A stretch of DNA of 64,000 nucleotides, taken from Sceloporus undulatus (taxonomy: Eukaryota > Chordata > Lepidosauria > Squamata > Phrynosomatidae). Positions 1 to 10,234 of this stretch are shown here, one piece after another. The position numbers and the translations under genes are program-made. The notes beneath the pieces are model-generated. The model searched no databases, was not told the DNA's origin, and saw only the letters and a program-made list of their open reading frames with translations. Numbering within the stretch: the first letter of the stretch is position 1; every line of letters starts with the position of its first letter. The stretch is taken from assembly GCF_019175285.1 (NCBI RefSeq), contig NC_056529.1, forward strand, positions 12,941,034 through 13,005,033, written 5' to 3'.

Positions 1-1167
1 ATATATTTTTAAAATATTTTTGTAAGTGACTTTTTTTCATGGGTTTGGGAAAGGGGGGCGGGAAGGATATTTGTAGTCTTATTAAACCAATGGGTTTTAT
101 ATTTACCTTGTGTTTCCACCCAGTGTTCCTAAAAAATAAAAAGATAGCAACAAGGTTTACATGTTTCTAAATAACATTTTTGCATACTTTTAAAGGTATG
201 ATTCTTTCCTCCCCACTTCTTTCTTTTAAGAATGGAGGCAGCAGTCCTTAGAGTTTACTTTTAAGTCAAGGATACTGACTATATACCTTCCATTTCATTG
301 TCTAAAAATATATATATCTTATGGTGCCTTTTAATTTCTGATACTGGAAGAGAGAATGTAAAGGGTACTTTTTTTCTTGGCGTGTACACTTGAAAATACT
401 GTAGATGAGCTAAAGTTTAACTCGGTTGTGCTTGATATAAGTCTGCCGCGAAGTTTAACTCGGTTGTGCTTGATATAAGTCTGCCGACCTCAGAAGCCTA
501 TTTTGGAGATGGTTTCAGTGGACATACCTCCCAAATAACTGCAACCTAAGAAACCTGCGATGGGGGTGAGGAGTTACAACACTGAGTCTTGTTTTGTTTT
601 ATGTAAGTCCTTGAACAATAAAGCAACCTAACATTGTGATGCATGCTGGTAGGTTTGCATTTCCTACAGGTGCTCCTCCTTACTGTACTTGGATGACTTT
701 TTAAATGTACTTACCACTTCAAGAAATAAACAAGCTGTTGGAACTTCTTTGATGGTGTGAAGTCTTCTGAGAACTCACAATGCAGCAGACACCATGTCAA
801 TTGGTCACATCTGGAAGGGGGACACAAAGTAGGCTTAGATCAAGAAGGGCAACCTCTGGCCAACCAGAGAAAGGACTACAGCTCCCATTATTCTTCACTA
901 TTGGCTATGGTGGCTAAGGCTGCTGGCTGTTGAAGTCCCAACCTACATATGGAGGCCCCTAATATATGCTTGTAGATCTTTGGGTGAGTCACGTTCTGTG
1001 TGGGAAGAGGAGAGCTGAGAGCCTTAATGTAGGGACAGGGATGCAATACCATTAAGATGTTAGACTTCAATACTCATCTTTCCTCACCATTGGCCAGATT
1101 GGTTCAAGAAGAATTGTACTCCCAACACCTGAAGGGTTGCATGTTATCCAACTTTGTCTTAAAGACA
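1..1167. other. AT-rich flank, possible 3' UTR of an upstream gene
   Basis: No open frame of note. T-rich, with consensus AATAAA at 617-622 and another near 725, which would suit the 3' end of a plus-strand gene lying left of the window. That is inference only. About 852-950 resembles an arm of the inverted-repeat elements common in this genome (actacagctcccat ... ttgaagtccca). Confidence 0.25.
413..486 (+). repeat. Perfect 36-base tandem duplication
   Basis: The 36 bases at 413-448 recur without change at 451-486, separated by CG (period 38). Two identical copies in otherwise unique DNA point to a recent duplication or an assembly slip. Confidence 0.9.
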
Positions 1168-1550
1168 GCCAGTGTGGTGTGGGAGTTAGAGTATTAGATT
1201 TAGGCTGCATCTACACTGTAGCAATAATGCAGTTTGACACCACTTTAGCTGTCATGGAGCCATCCTATAGAATCCTGGAATTTATAGTTTTGGGAGGCAT
1301 CATCACTCTTTGGCACAGAAGGCTAAAGGGCCCTGAAAAACTGCAAATCCCAGGATTCCAAAGGAGGGAGCTATTTCTACCATGTAGATTCCCAACTTGG
1401 TAATGAAACCCACTGGGTGACCCTGGTCAAGTCACACTCTCTCAGCCTCAGGGGAAGGCTATGACAAACCTCCTCTGAATAAATCTTGCCAAGAAAACCC
1501 ATGATAGGGTCGCCGTAAATTGGAAATGATTTGAAGCCACACAACAACAG
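1168..1550 (+). mobile_element. tRNA-derived SINE with BovB-like tail, split by an inverted-repeat element
   Basis: The SINE head (gccagtgtggtgtgggag) is at 1168-1202. The body and tail resume at about 1390 (cccactgggtgaccctggtc ... ggtcgccgtaaattgg ... acaacaac). Between them lies another short transposon. The tail matches the end of BovB LINEs (ggtcgc..taagtcggaa), as in Sauria-type SINEs. Confidence 0.75.
1203..1389 (+). mobile_element. Inverted-repeat DNA transposon (MITE) nested in the SINE
   Basis: Starts ggctgcatctacactgtag and ends with a shortened complement (tatttctaccatgtagat). Inner arms are the pair tcctggaatttatagttttg and aaactgcaaatcccaggatt. Same family as 1551-1720 and 2338-2551. 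The right arm is partly deleted. Its length and structure suggest a non-autonomous hAT-type element, but the superfamily was not proved. Confidence 0.65.
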
Positions 1551-1720
1551 AAATAGTGTAGTTTGACACTGCTTTAACTGCCATTTCTCCATGTTCTAGA
1601 ATTTTGGGATTTGTCATTCTGTAAGAAATAGAGCCTTCTTTGTCAGAGAGCTATTGTGCCACAACAAACTACAAATCCCAGGATTCCACAGGATAGAGCA
1701 GTGGCAGTGAAAACAGTATC
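1551..1720 (+). mobile_element. Second copy of the 1203-1389 MITE family, directly upstream of CDCA9
   Basis: Recognised by aaatagtgtagtttgacactg, ctttaactgccat and the complementary right arm caaatcccaggattccac ... gtggcagtgaaaac. Ends about 435 bases before the CDCA9 ATG. Confidence 0.65.
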
Positions 1721-2093
1721 AAGCTTCATTAAGAGCAGCTGCAGCCCGGGAGACCCATGTTTTAACCTCCACGCAGCTGTGAAACACGCAGCCAGCGGTC
1801 TCTTCAACCTGATCCCCATCACAGGGTTGTTGGGAAGAAAAGCACAAACCTTGAGCCCATTGCAGGAAAGACTAATCCATGCATTAACTGAAGCACAGAA
1901 AGAAAACAGCTGGATGGACCTGATTCTTGATTCTCAAGAGTGTCTCCTCTACCTCTATTCATCCAGAGAGCTAGTTTCAAAGATGGATTGCAGCTTCACA
2001 TAAGAGGCCTGAGCAACCCTCCTTCCAGTCCAACTCCTGCAGACTTTTGTTTGCTGGTTCTGCAATAATCCACGCCATTTTATACCCATTCTC

Positions 2094-2110
2094 TTTCGCC
2101 TGCATTTGAA
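2094..2110 (+). promoter_or_regulatory. CDE/CHR-like cell-cycle promoter element of CDCA9
   Basis: TTTCGCC at 2094-2100 is followed by a four-base spacer and TTTGAA at 2105-2110. TTTGAA is the canonical CHR. A CDE placed four bases upstream is the arrangement known from CDC25C and CDK1 promoters, bound by MuvB/DREAM complexes that restrict expression to G2/M. The CDE half here (CGCC) is only CDE- or E2F-like. No CCAAT box is obvious in the 100 bases upstream. The element lies 47 bases before the CDCA9 ATG, so the transcription start must be very close. Confidence 0.5.
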
Positions 2111-2156
2111 TTTCTGGCAAACTTGTATTTTTATTTTCTGGTGGGCTCGGATTGTC

Positions 2157-5100
2157 ATGGAGCTCAGAAAGCATTTGGAAGAGGTGACCAAACGTGGGAG
2201 TGACTCTGGAGTGGGAACGGAGCGAGGCCTTTTGAGCAAAGAGCAGAGGGACCAGCGGATCAGCCTCTTTCTACAGGATTTTGATCACCAGGGTGAGATT
2301 TGGGGGCTGAGAGAGTAATGTGATTTTACACAGAGACATATTGTAGAAATTATGCAATTTGACGCACGTTTAAGTGCAATAATTCCATCCCATGGGGTCC
2401 TAGGATTTGTAGTTTTACAAGCTCTTTAGCCTTCTCTGCCTAAGAGTGCTGGTTCATCAAAAAACTACAAATCCCGCAATTCTGTAATATGGTGCCATGG
2501 CAGTTAAAGTGGTGTGAAATCACATTTTTCCCCCTACAGTGTAGAATGCACTCACAATCAAAAGTGTGGTGCTACAATTGTATATCTAAATCTTGGGAAA
2601 GGATGTATTCTGGGACAGGGGAGAGAAGGAAGTAACTAAAGTTGCTCTGCTTCTTGGGCTTCTGCCATCAAAACTGGCAAAAAGATACTTGTTAGAGTAC
2701 AACTCCCAGAATCCCCAGGATAGTCCATAAAAAGCACTTTAGATTTAATATTCTCCAGTATTCTGGGAGTTAAGAGTCCTAAAAAGTAGCTTTTTCCCAA
2801 CTCTAACTTCTGGGAACAGTTTCTCCTGTTTTAGTTCATTGACTTCTTTTTATCTTCTGCTTCTGTTACTTCACTTTCTTTGTTGCCTTTGTCCAAGCCA
2901 AGGAAAACCTTCAAGAGATGAAGAAAGAACTGGCTTCACTTCTTCACACGGCTGAGAAGGCCTTTTGGGTGGAGTCGCTGGCATTGCCTGTGGTCATGCG
3001 CAAAATGAGGCGGAAAGACTTGATCAGTAAGGCCTGAGTTCGAATTGTGGCCCCATCACCTTCCCTTTCCCACTGGAAACCTTTCCCCTAAACCAGAGCA
3101 GCAGAACCTTTATAACTTATCCTTAGGATTGCAACTCCCAGAATCCCCACTGGCTATGCTGGCTAGGAGATTCTGGGAGCTTCAGTTGAGAAAAGGCACA
3201 TCTCCAAGCTCCTGTGGAGGGAGATGGACCTCAGTGTTGGAGAATGTGTTTCATTTTTCTCTAAGACTTCCAGACACATATACAGTCGGCCCTTGGCCAC
3301 CCTGCTCCTGGTGCGGCTTTCCTCTGAGTAAGCATGCAAAGGAGTGCAATCTTGGGGAGGAGAGATGGAGTTCTTTTTCATTGTTGTGGCTGATTTATTT
3401 AAAAATTGAATTGGAAAAGCCTTGCTCATTTGCTGCAAATTTCCAAAAAGATTAACCAGTAGTTCACAGTCCTATTTTCTGCTCATTCCTGCTTTCAGGG
3501 ATGTGTGGTCCTTAGGATGCAAAACATTTCTATTATTAAGCTACCAACCTTTTTCATCCCATTTTTCTGTTTCTCTGTCATAGACCTGAAAGAGGAGGAA
3601 GCAGCTGCTGCAGTTGCTGCTAACCTTGAGGCAGTAAGTATCTAACTATTAGAGATGTTACTGTGGAAAGGCTTTAATTTTTTGGGGTGTGTGTGTGTGT
3701 ATGAGGATTCCTGCTTTCTTTTCATATCATTTATTTATAGCACTAATGCTCTGCTCTACGGCAGGAAATGTTGTTGAAATCTATAATTTGTTTTTTAAGA
3801 TGTGGCAATTTCTCCTATCAGGTTTACAATCTGATCAGAACACAGCACAAAAGGAAAGGGATATTGGAATGGGAAAGGAAAGGAAAGGAAAGGAGGTAGA
3901 AGTTAATTATATTACCAGCTTTTTCAGTCTATTGCAACATCTACTGAGAGAGACAATAGACAATCTTGTACTTTTTATCTTAAATGTTTTGTGTATTTTT
4001 AAAAAGCTTTTTGTTATGGCCTTTGGCTAGCACAGTAAGTGATGATTCTCTTATTCATCACCAATATGATGTTTCAGGTTGGCCCTACCATTGGGCAAGG
4101 TGGGGCAGCTGCATGAGCAACTTTTGGGGTCTCCTAAAAGGGCAGCAAATCATTGTTGGTCTAATGTGAAGTTGAAGGCTTTGGTGGTCCAGTTTGCTGG
4201 TCCTTACAGCCAGGCATACGGAGAGTTGTTTGTGGGCTTTTCTGTTTTGTGCACTTGCTGGCTTTGGATATTATGCATGCTTTGTTGATGGGAAAGGGGA
4301 GTTTCTACTCTGGCTCAAGCAAAGGATCAAAATATCTTGGGCTGGCTCTGATAATACTCTTCTTCCTTCTCCCTACTCCCACAACCTGTTTCCAGAATGA
4401 ATGCTGTGTCAGAAAACTGTCAAATCCCAAGATAGTGAGGACAAACAGCAAACGAGGTAAGTTGGTATCCAAAGCTAGAAGAAATTTTGGTTGTTCATTT
4501 GACCACCATTGTGGAAAAGAAATCCTTCTCTAGATTTTGCCCCCACCAGACCTCACCTGGAATATTGTGTCCAGTTCTGGGCACCACAATTTCAAAGAGG
4601 ATGTTGAGAAACTGGAGCCATGTGTCCAAAGGAGGGTGACTAAAATGGTGAAGGGTCTGGAAACCATGCCCTATGAGGAACGACTTAGGGAGCTGGGGAT
4701 GTTTAGCCTGGAGAAGAGAAGGTTAAGAGGTGATATGATAGCCATGTTTACTTGAAGGGATGTCATATTGAGGAGGGAGCAAGCTTGTTTTTTGCTGCTC
4801 CAGAGAACAGGACCTGGAACAATGGATGCATGCTCCAAGAAAAGAAATTCCACCTCAACATTAGGAGGAATGTCCTGACAATAAGGGCTGTTCGACAGTA
4901 GAATACACTCTCTATGAGTGTTAGTGGAGTCTCCTTCCTTTGAGGTCTTTAAACAGAGACTGGATGGCCATCTGTCAGTGATGCTTTGATTGAGAGTTCC
5001 TGCATGGCAAGGGGTTGGACTGGATGTTCCTTGTGGTCTCCTCCAATTCTATGATTCTATGACTAACGTGCTCTTTCTAGTGAAGGTTACTACCATTGTG

Positions 5101-8100
5101 GAATACAAAGATGAGAAAGGTGAAACTGGAGCACAAGGAAAGAAAACAACTCAGAAGGTAAGTATAGAAAGATTATGGCCTCTGACATGGTTTCCTCTTC
5201 AGATGTTTTGGGCTACAGCTGCCAGCTTCTCAACCTATTAGCCATGCTAGTTAAAGCTGATTTCCAGAGGAGTTAACGGAATGAAATGAAGTCAATGAAC
5301 TGAAGCTCACAGAAGAAAAGATGAGAATATATGTTGGTGGAAGCTGGTTCATCAACTGGCTTTAGGTTTGTTCACCATAGGGACTTCAGTGAAGGATGAC
5401 ATTTGCAATGCGAGGATGCTAACTGCTCCATCTCTTTTATTGGAGGACCGGATTGTCTCCATGACATGGTAGCCTGTATGTCTAGGTGACCTACAGGTTA
5501 GACTACAGTTATGAAAAATTGTAGGGGGTTGGACCATTGAAATCAGTAATTAATATACATTGTATATTTATCCTGTGCCATTTCTATGTAAGACAAGCAC
5601 TGTTTTATTTCCCTTGGGTTTCTTATTCCTTTATCCAGTTGGTTTTATGTTGCAGCTTTGCTTTCCATTAAGCCCCAGCCCACCCCCAAGACCTGCTGAA
5701 ATGTGAAGAAGAAACAACATGTTTCAATGCGCTGCCTAATTTTTCTGCAGGTATTTAAAACCAATTCCTTGGCTTCCTTGACTTCTGTCATAAAGGGCAA
5801 GCAAAGCAATGTATCCAGGTAAGAATAACAACTTCCTTGTGATTGAGCTGAAGTTGGTCCCCAGTTGGCAGACCTCAACTTAATAGGATGATTCCTGTAA
5901 AGTACAGATGGGGAATTGTTGGGTGTTCAGATAATTTGGATTAGAGTTCACCAAGCCCCTTACCATTCATCACTCTGGGTGGAGTTTCTGGAGTTGTAGA
6001 AGCAAGGATGAAATAAAACATGCTCAAAGCAACCCATTTCATTGGCTTTTGCATCCCATCAGGTCTGCTTCTGCATACTATACTCCAAAGGCAAGAAATA
6101 TTGAGCGATCTGCTTCTTTACGTGAACAGTCAGTATCTGCCCCCAAATGCACTTCAATGGGCTCTAAAAGGTAAGTCCTACTATCCTTTCAGGATATAAC
6201 CTTATTGGGGCATGGGACAATCCTGTCATTTAGCAACTTTTCTGTAATGATGAGTTGGTTTCAGAAATAACAGACTAGAATGCTGTTAGTGAGAGAGACT
6301 TAGAATCATAGAATCACAGAATTGTAGAGCTGGAGGAGACCACAAGGGCCATCCAGTCCAACCTCTACTTTAATATTGGTATTTTGTATGTTGTTAGCTA
6401 TACTGTACAGTCTGCCCATGGATTCCTTAGCCACAGAGTCAAGCATCCACTGCTTGAAAATATTTTTAAAATACATATATTACAAAAAGCACGCCTTGAT
6501 TTACCATTTTATATGAGGGACACCATTTTACTATCCATTGTATTTAATGGGACTTGAATGTCCATGGATTTTGGTGTCTACTGGGGGGTTCTTGGAACCA
6601 GACTCCAGTAAATACTAAGTGCCCCACTGTAGTTGTTTTAATTTGTAAGATGCCTTGGGTCCGGGCGTTGCAGAAAAGGTAGCATATAGATAAAAATGAT
6701 TATGATTAGGATGGTGATGGTGATGGTAATTAATATTATTTACTAACAACAACAACTGGGACTGTTCAGTACTTCATTGAAATCAAATCATTCCCCTTCC
6801 TAGGGCTCCACAGAGGGGGCTCTCACAAAATGTGTCTGCTTCAGAGAAGACTCCGGCTGCAACTCTGCGGAGCTCCTCAATGCCCCATGAAAGATCTGTC
6901 CCCTTTGTCAACATACCTCTGGCTGATGGGCAGGTATGATACCATCCGCTATAATGGAGCTGCGGTCTGCTTGATGATTAGATATTCTGGTATTTAATAC
7001 TATTTCAATCTTAATTGTGTGTGTGTGTATTACTGTATTCTCTGCCTTTTTGTAAACTGCTTTGAATCACAGTTTGGAAGTAAGGAAGGATATAAATAAA
7101 ATAATGGCTGGATGCATGAAGATTTACAGGTACAAATCTAATCAGCACTTGAAAAATAACAATCAAACTGTACAGGTTTTCAGTCCTTGTGGAGAAGTAA
7201 TGGAGTGAGGAGGCATCTTTTGCCTATGCAAAAGTAGTCTTGCTGTGGCAGGCCTCCTCCGCTCTGGCTCTCCAGCAACTGGTATATAGTGGCAGAAGAA
7301 TGCCTTTGAATCCCTGGGGGATCAGTACACGTGTAACAGGTGTTTTTTATATTTAAAATATAAAAATAGGGAGAGAGAATGGAGTTTTCTGTTTGATAGA
7401 GCTTTATGCTCCACCAGATCAATTTAGGATCTTGCCATTGCATGGCTGAAATGAGATAGAGATCAATACACTGCCTGCAGCATCCAAACAACACTTTTCT
7501 GCTCTTGTTCAGACTCTCTGCTCAGCTGGCGATGATCTCCAGAACATCAATGTGGAATTATTAAATGATGACACTGTCCAACATATCCACACTTTAGTGG
7601 TAAGTAGGCAAAGCAAATTGGTTTTGAACGTGGCAAGCTCTCTCTCTCTCTCGACAAAGGGAGGAGCGTACATGTTGGAAGTATCCCTTTTGGGAATATA
7701 CTGTTCAGTCTTTCCTTTTCAACAATGCCCAATGAGACTTGGAAGCATCTTCCTTCAGTCCACACCAAGGGTGGCAAACACAAAACACCTCACCCATTTT
7801 GTGTCATTGATAATCTTCAGTTAGCTGTGTCGTCAACAAAAACTTTGGCTTAGGAAAAAGGCCTCATGGAACCTCTTGGTTGTTTGCCACCAAATTCATA
7901 GAATAGACTTGGAAGAGACCTGAAGGGCCATCCTAGTCCAATCCCCTGCCATGCAGGAACTCAAAATCAAAGCACCCTGAACAGATAGGCATTCAGCCTT
8001 TGTTTTAAAACCTCCAAAAAAGTAGACTCCACCACTTTTCGAGGGAGTGTGTTCCGCTGTCAAACAGCTCTTACTGTCAGGAAGTTTCTCCTAATGTTTA

Positions 8101-8459
8101 GGTGGAATCTCTTGCAGCTTATAGTAACATTTAGGTTATTTTCATAGTTACAGACTGCTGTGACCTCATTAAATGGAGGTGGTGGACTGTTGTGGTGGCT
8201 CACGCTATAACTCATCCTCTGTTGAAGTTGTTGAGGCAGTGATAAGATGGAGGGTGTTTTGAGTCACAGTATATATAGACGGCAACTTTTAAAATAGTAA
8301 CTAACTAGGTTTTGGGGTCTTAGGGCTGTAGACATAACCAGTTATTCCCAAAAAGTAACTTTCCACACTCTATTGTCTATACAATCTACTGTTTATCTTT
8401 TTCTTCCACAGAGCCAGTTGACAGTCCTCTGTGGAAAAGCGACTGTCAAATCAAGTTGA
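2157..8459 (+). CDS. CDCA9: Borealin-2 (CDCA9/Dasra A), chromosomal passenger complex subunit, complete, 10 exons
   Basis: Coding exons are 2157-2292, 2898-3026, 3584-3633, 4396-4456, 5081-5157, 5751-5818, 6063-6170, 6804-6933, 7513-7599 and 8412-8459. All have GT-AG borders, all phases agree, and the sum is 297 codons plus TGA. Residues about 30-88 match the borealin N-terminal helix ([11 protein letters not shown], then [20 protein letters not shown]), which in the family packs with survivin and INCENP. Residues 90-240 are a low-complexity basic Ser/Thr-rich linker containing YYTPKAR. Residues about 243-297 ([12 protein letters not shown] to the end) match the C-terminal dimerisation domain. 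Borealin targets Aurora B to centromeres and the midzone. I chose borealin-2 over CDCA8 because of the divergent N-terminus and linker, the position beside DNAJA2, and remembered similarity to bird and frog borealin-2. From memory, placental mammals lack it. The start is the first in-frame ATG, 47 bases after a CHR-like motif. Paralogue choice is inference; family membership is clear. Confidence 0.85.
2338..2551 (+). mobile_element. Third copy of the 1203-1389 MITE family, CDCA9 intron 1
   Basis: Left end ttgtagaaattatgcaattt, right end cagttaaagtggtgtgaaat to ctacagtgtagaatgca. It begins about 45 bases after the exon 1 donor. The two arms are visibly complementary. Confidence 0.7.
3869..3896 (+). 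repeat. (GGAAA)n microsatellite
   Basis: Short run of aaagg units in CDCA9 intron 3. Confidence 0.7.
4543..5062 (+). mobile_element. CR1 LINE 3' fragment in CDCA9 intron 4
   Basis: Encodes the usual C-terminal CR1 reverse-transcriptase region ([40 protein letters not shown]) with frame breaks. It ends in the CR1 hallmark ggttggactggatgttcctt ... attctatgattctatga. The end lies 18 bases before exon 5. Confidence 0.9.
6302..6365 (-). mobile_element. CR1 LINE 3'-terminal fragment
   Basis: Reverse complement of the CR1 end (atcatagaatcacagaattg ... ccatccagtccaac) in CDCA9 intron 7. Confidence 0.8.
6402..6632 (-). mobile_element. Tigger-like non-autonomous DNA transposon
   Basis: Ends tacagtctgcccatgg and cccactgta, flanked by TA. 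The body carries atttaatgggacttgaatgt and acaccattttactatccatt. Same family as 22446-22660, 23321-23541, 27710-27932 and 57992-58191. Confidence 0.7.
6633..6735 (+). repeat. L2-like LINE/SINE tail plus GATGGT microsatellite
   Basis: gtaagatgccttgggtccgg ... gatagataaaaa is the usual LINE tail (gtaagccgccttgggtcc ... tataaataaa). A (GGTGAT)n run follows. Confidence 0.5.
7896..8121 (-). mobile_element. CR1 LINE 3' fragment in CDCA9 intron 9
   Basis: Reverse complement of the CR1 end: tcatagaatagacttggaag, ccctgccatgcaggaactca, tgttccgctgtcaaacagct, ggaagtttctcctaatgtt. Confidence 0.85.
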
Positions 8460-8599
8460 TGGACATGACATCCCTCACCAAATTCTTGCATCTAAATATC
8501 TTACCTTGTGTTCCTTATGGTGGTGTTGCCTCTAAAGTGAGGGGCAACTTATTTTAAACAATTCTTACACAGTATATTAAAGGCCACGTTTGTCTTATA

Positions 8600-8605
8600 A
8601 ATAAA
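8600..8605 (+). terminator. Poly(A) signal of CDCA9
   Basis: AATAAA lies 140 bases after the CDCA9 stop, in a short AT-rich 3' UTR, and a T-rich stretch follows within 100 bases. It is the first consensus signal after the stop. Confidence 0.6.
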
Positions 8606-10234
8606 CATTTGTTTTAAGATGTTAACTTCTCCGTTGAAATGAAAAAGTAAAAGCTGAAAATTACAAAAAGAGATTGCTTTTTTTGTATTTAGATGATGTT
8701 TTCTAGGCAATCAGCTTGCAAATGTTTATATGGCCATGCAGTAGTCTCCTTGTGTAGGGATGATGTGAATTTGTTTAAATTCAGCACATGGATGTGCAAT
8801 GGAGAAGCAAAGTACCTCTCCAGCTATTTCTGACCTTATCAAATTGAATACAGCTTTACCTATAAATCCAATTGATTTTCATGGTTCTCTTCTACAATGG
8901 ATCTTCCCCAGTGGCTAGAATTGTGTTGGTGGTGACATATACATGTAAACCCTTATTACACTTGCGTACATACCTCAAAGAGCTGGAATGGTGTAATGGT
9001 TTGCGCAGTGAACTATGACTCTGGAGGCCAGGGTTCAAATCCCTGCTCAGCCATGGAAACCAACAGGGTGATCTTGGGCAAGGCTAACCCCCTCAGAACA
9101 CATTTTGTAATGAAAACCCCATGATAGGGTTGTCATAGCTTGGAAGTGATTTGACAACACACAACACATACAAAACACAGTATTTGGGGAAGTGGTATCC
9201 ATACCTTGTTCACATAATGGCTGAGATTCTAGATCATGCTGACAAATTATTATTCTGCCTGGGAGCTCCAAGTCTTCTCTAGGCTGTTAAAAGGATGTGG
9301 AGGGTGCGCATTGGCAGGTGATGGGTAGAATGCACATGTAACCAAGCCAGTGTATAATCTCTGCCATTTTGTGTGTACAACCTCTGTCCATCTAAGCTCA
9401 CTCTACTAATAGAATTTCTAGCATAGCTACTTGCATCAACTGTACAAACATGTTAAAAGCTTCACTGTGGGTCTTGGTTTTTCAGTTCTTGGCCAGGGAT
9501 CTGACTCTAAGCATAACTCCTTGATGACAGCAGAAACCATTCTCTCCACTGCATTAGCTAAGGATGTCCTCAGACAACCCTGTTAAGTCAGAATGACTGA
9601 CTGGAGGGAGAGAAATGTGTAAGCTACTGTGCACCGGCCGGTTGCCAAGAACTTTATGGAAGCTCTGCTGTAAGCTTTGCAACAGCAGTGTGTACATGGA
9701 GCCTCTAGTTGCTACATTTAAAATGTTATCTGGTACGGTCTTATGTCTTTTGTGGCATCTAGACAGCACTGTAGTCCTCCTTACATTTACAAGAGGGTAC
9801 AATACTAAAGGTAGAGTTGGTGGAACTTTTCACACAATAGTTTGAAGTATGGTTACCATAATTTCTGACCCCCCCCCCCCAATTCTCCCTCTGCAAAACA
9901 CATTTACTTTTTGTGGAAATATTTGATACTATGGAGAACTAGGAGGCAAATTGGTCTTCTCTGTTTCACTGATCAAGGTTTTCCACTGTTTCTTAATAAA
10001 CTGGCAAATCCAAGAGATTCCTTACAGTTCATGACATTGTACATTTTATGTTCATAGTGACTTTCCATGTGTAAATGGTGCTAATATCACTTTTTCAATT
10101 GTCTTCAAAATTTCCATTTTTCCCAAACCACCCCCTCCAAGTTTCCCCCCCCCCATGCCTTCAGAATTGAGATTTTTTTTACATGTTTATAATTGTACTT
10201 CTGTCTTCACTATAAAATGAGACAATGGAGTTTT
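8606..10234. other. Intergenic DNA between CDCA9 and the L2-like LINE
   Basis: Apart from the SINE at 8981-9173 and a C10 tract near 9870, I see no gene or recognisable element. Confidence 0.5.
8981..9173 (+). mobile_element. tRNA-derived SINE with BovB-like tail
   Basis: The tRNA-like head has a B box (gggttcaaatccctg). The body is aaccaacagggtgatcttgg ... ccccatgatagggttgtcat. The tail is acaacacacaacac. Confidence 0.85.
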
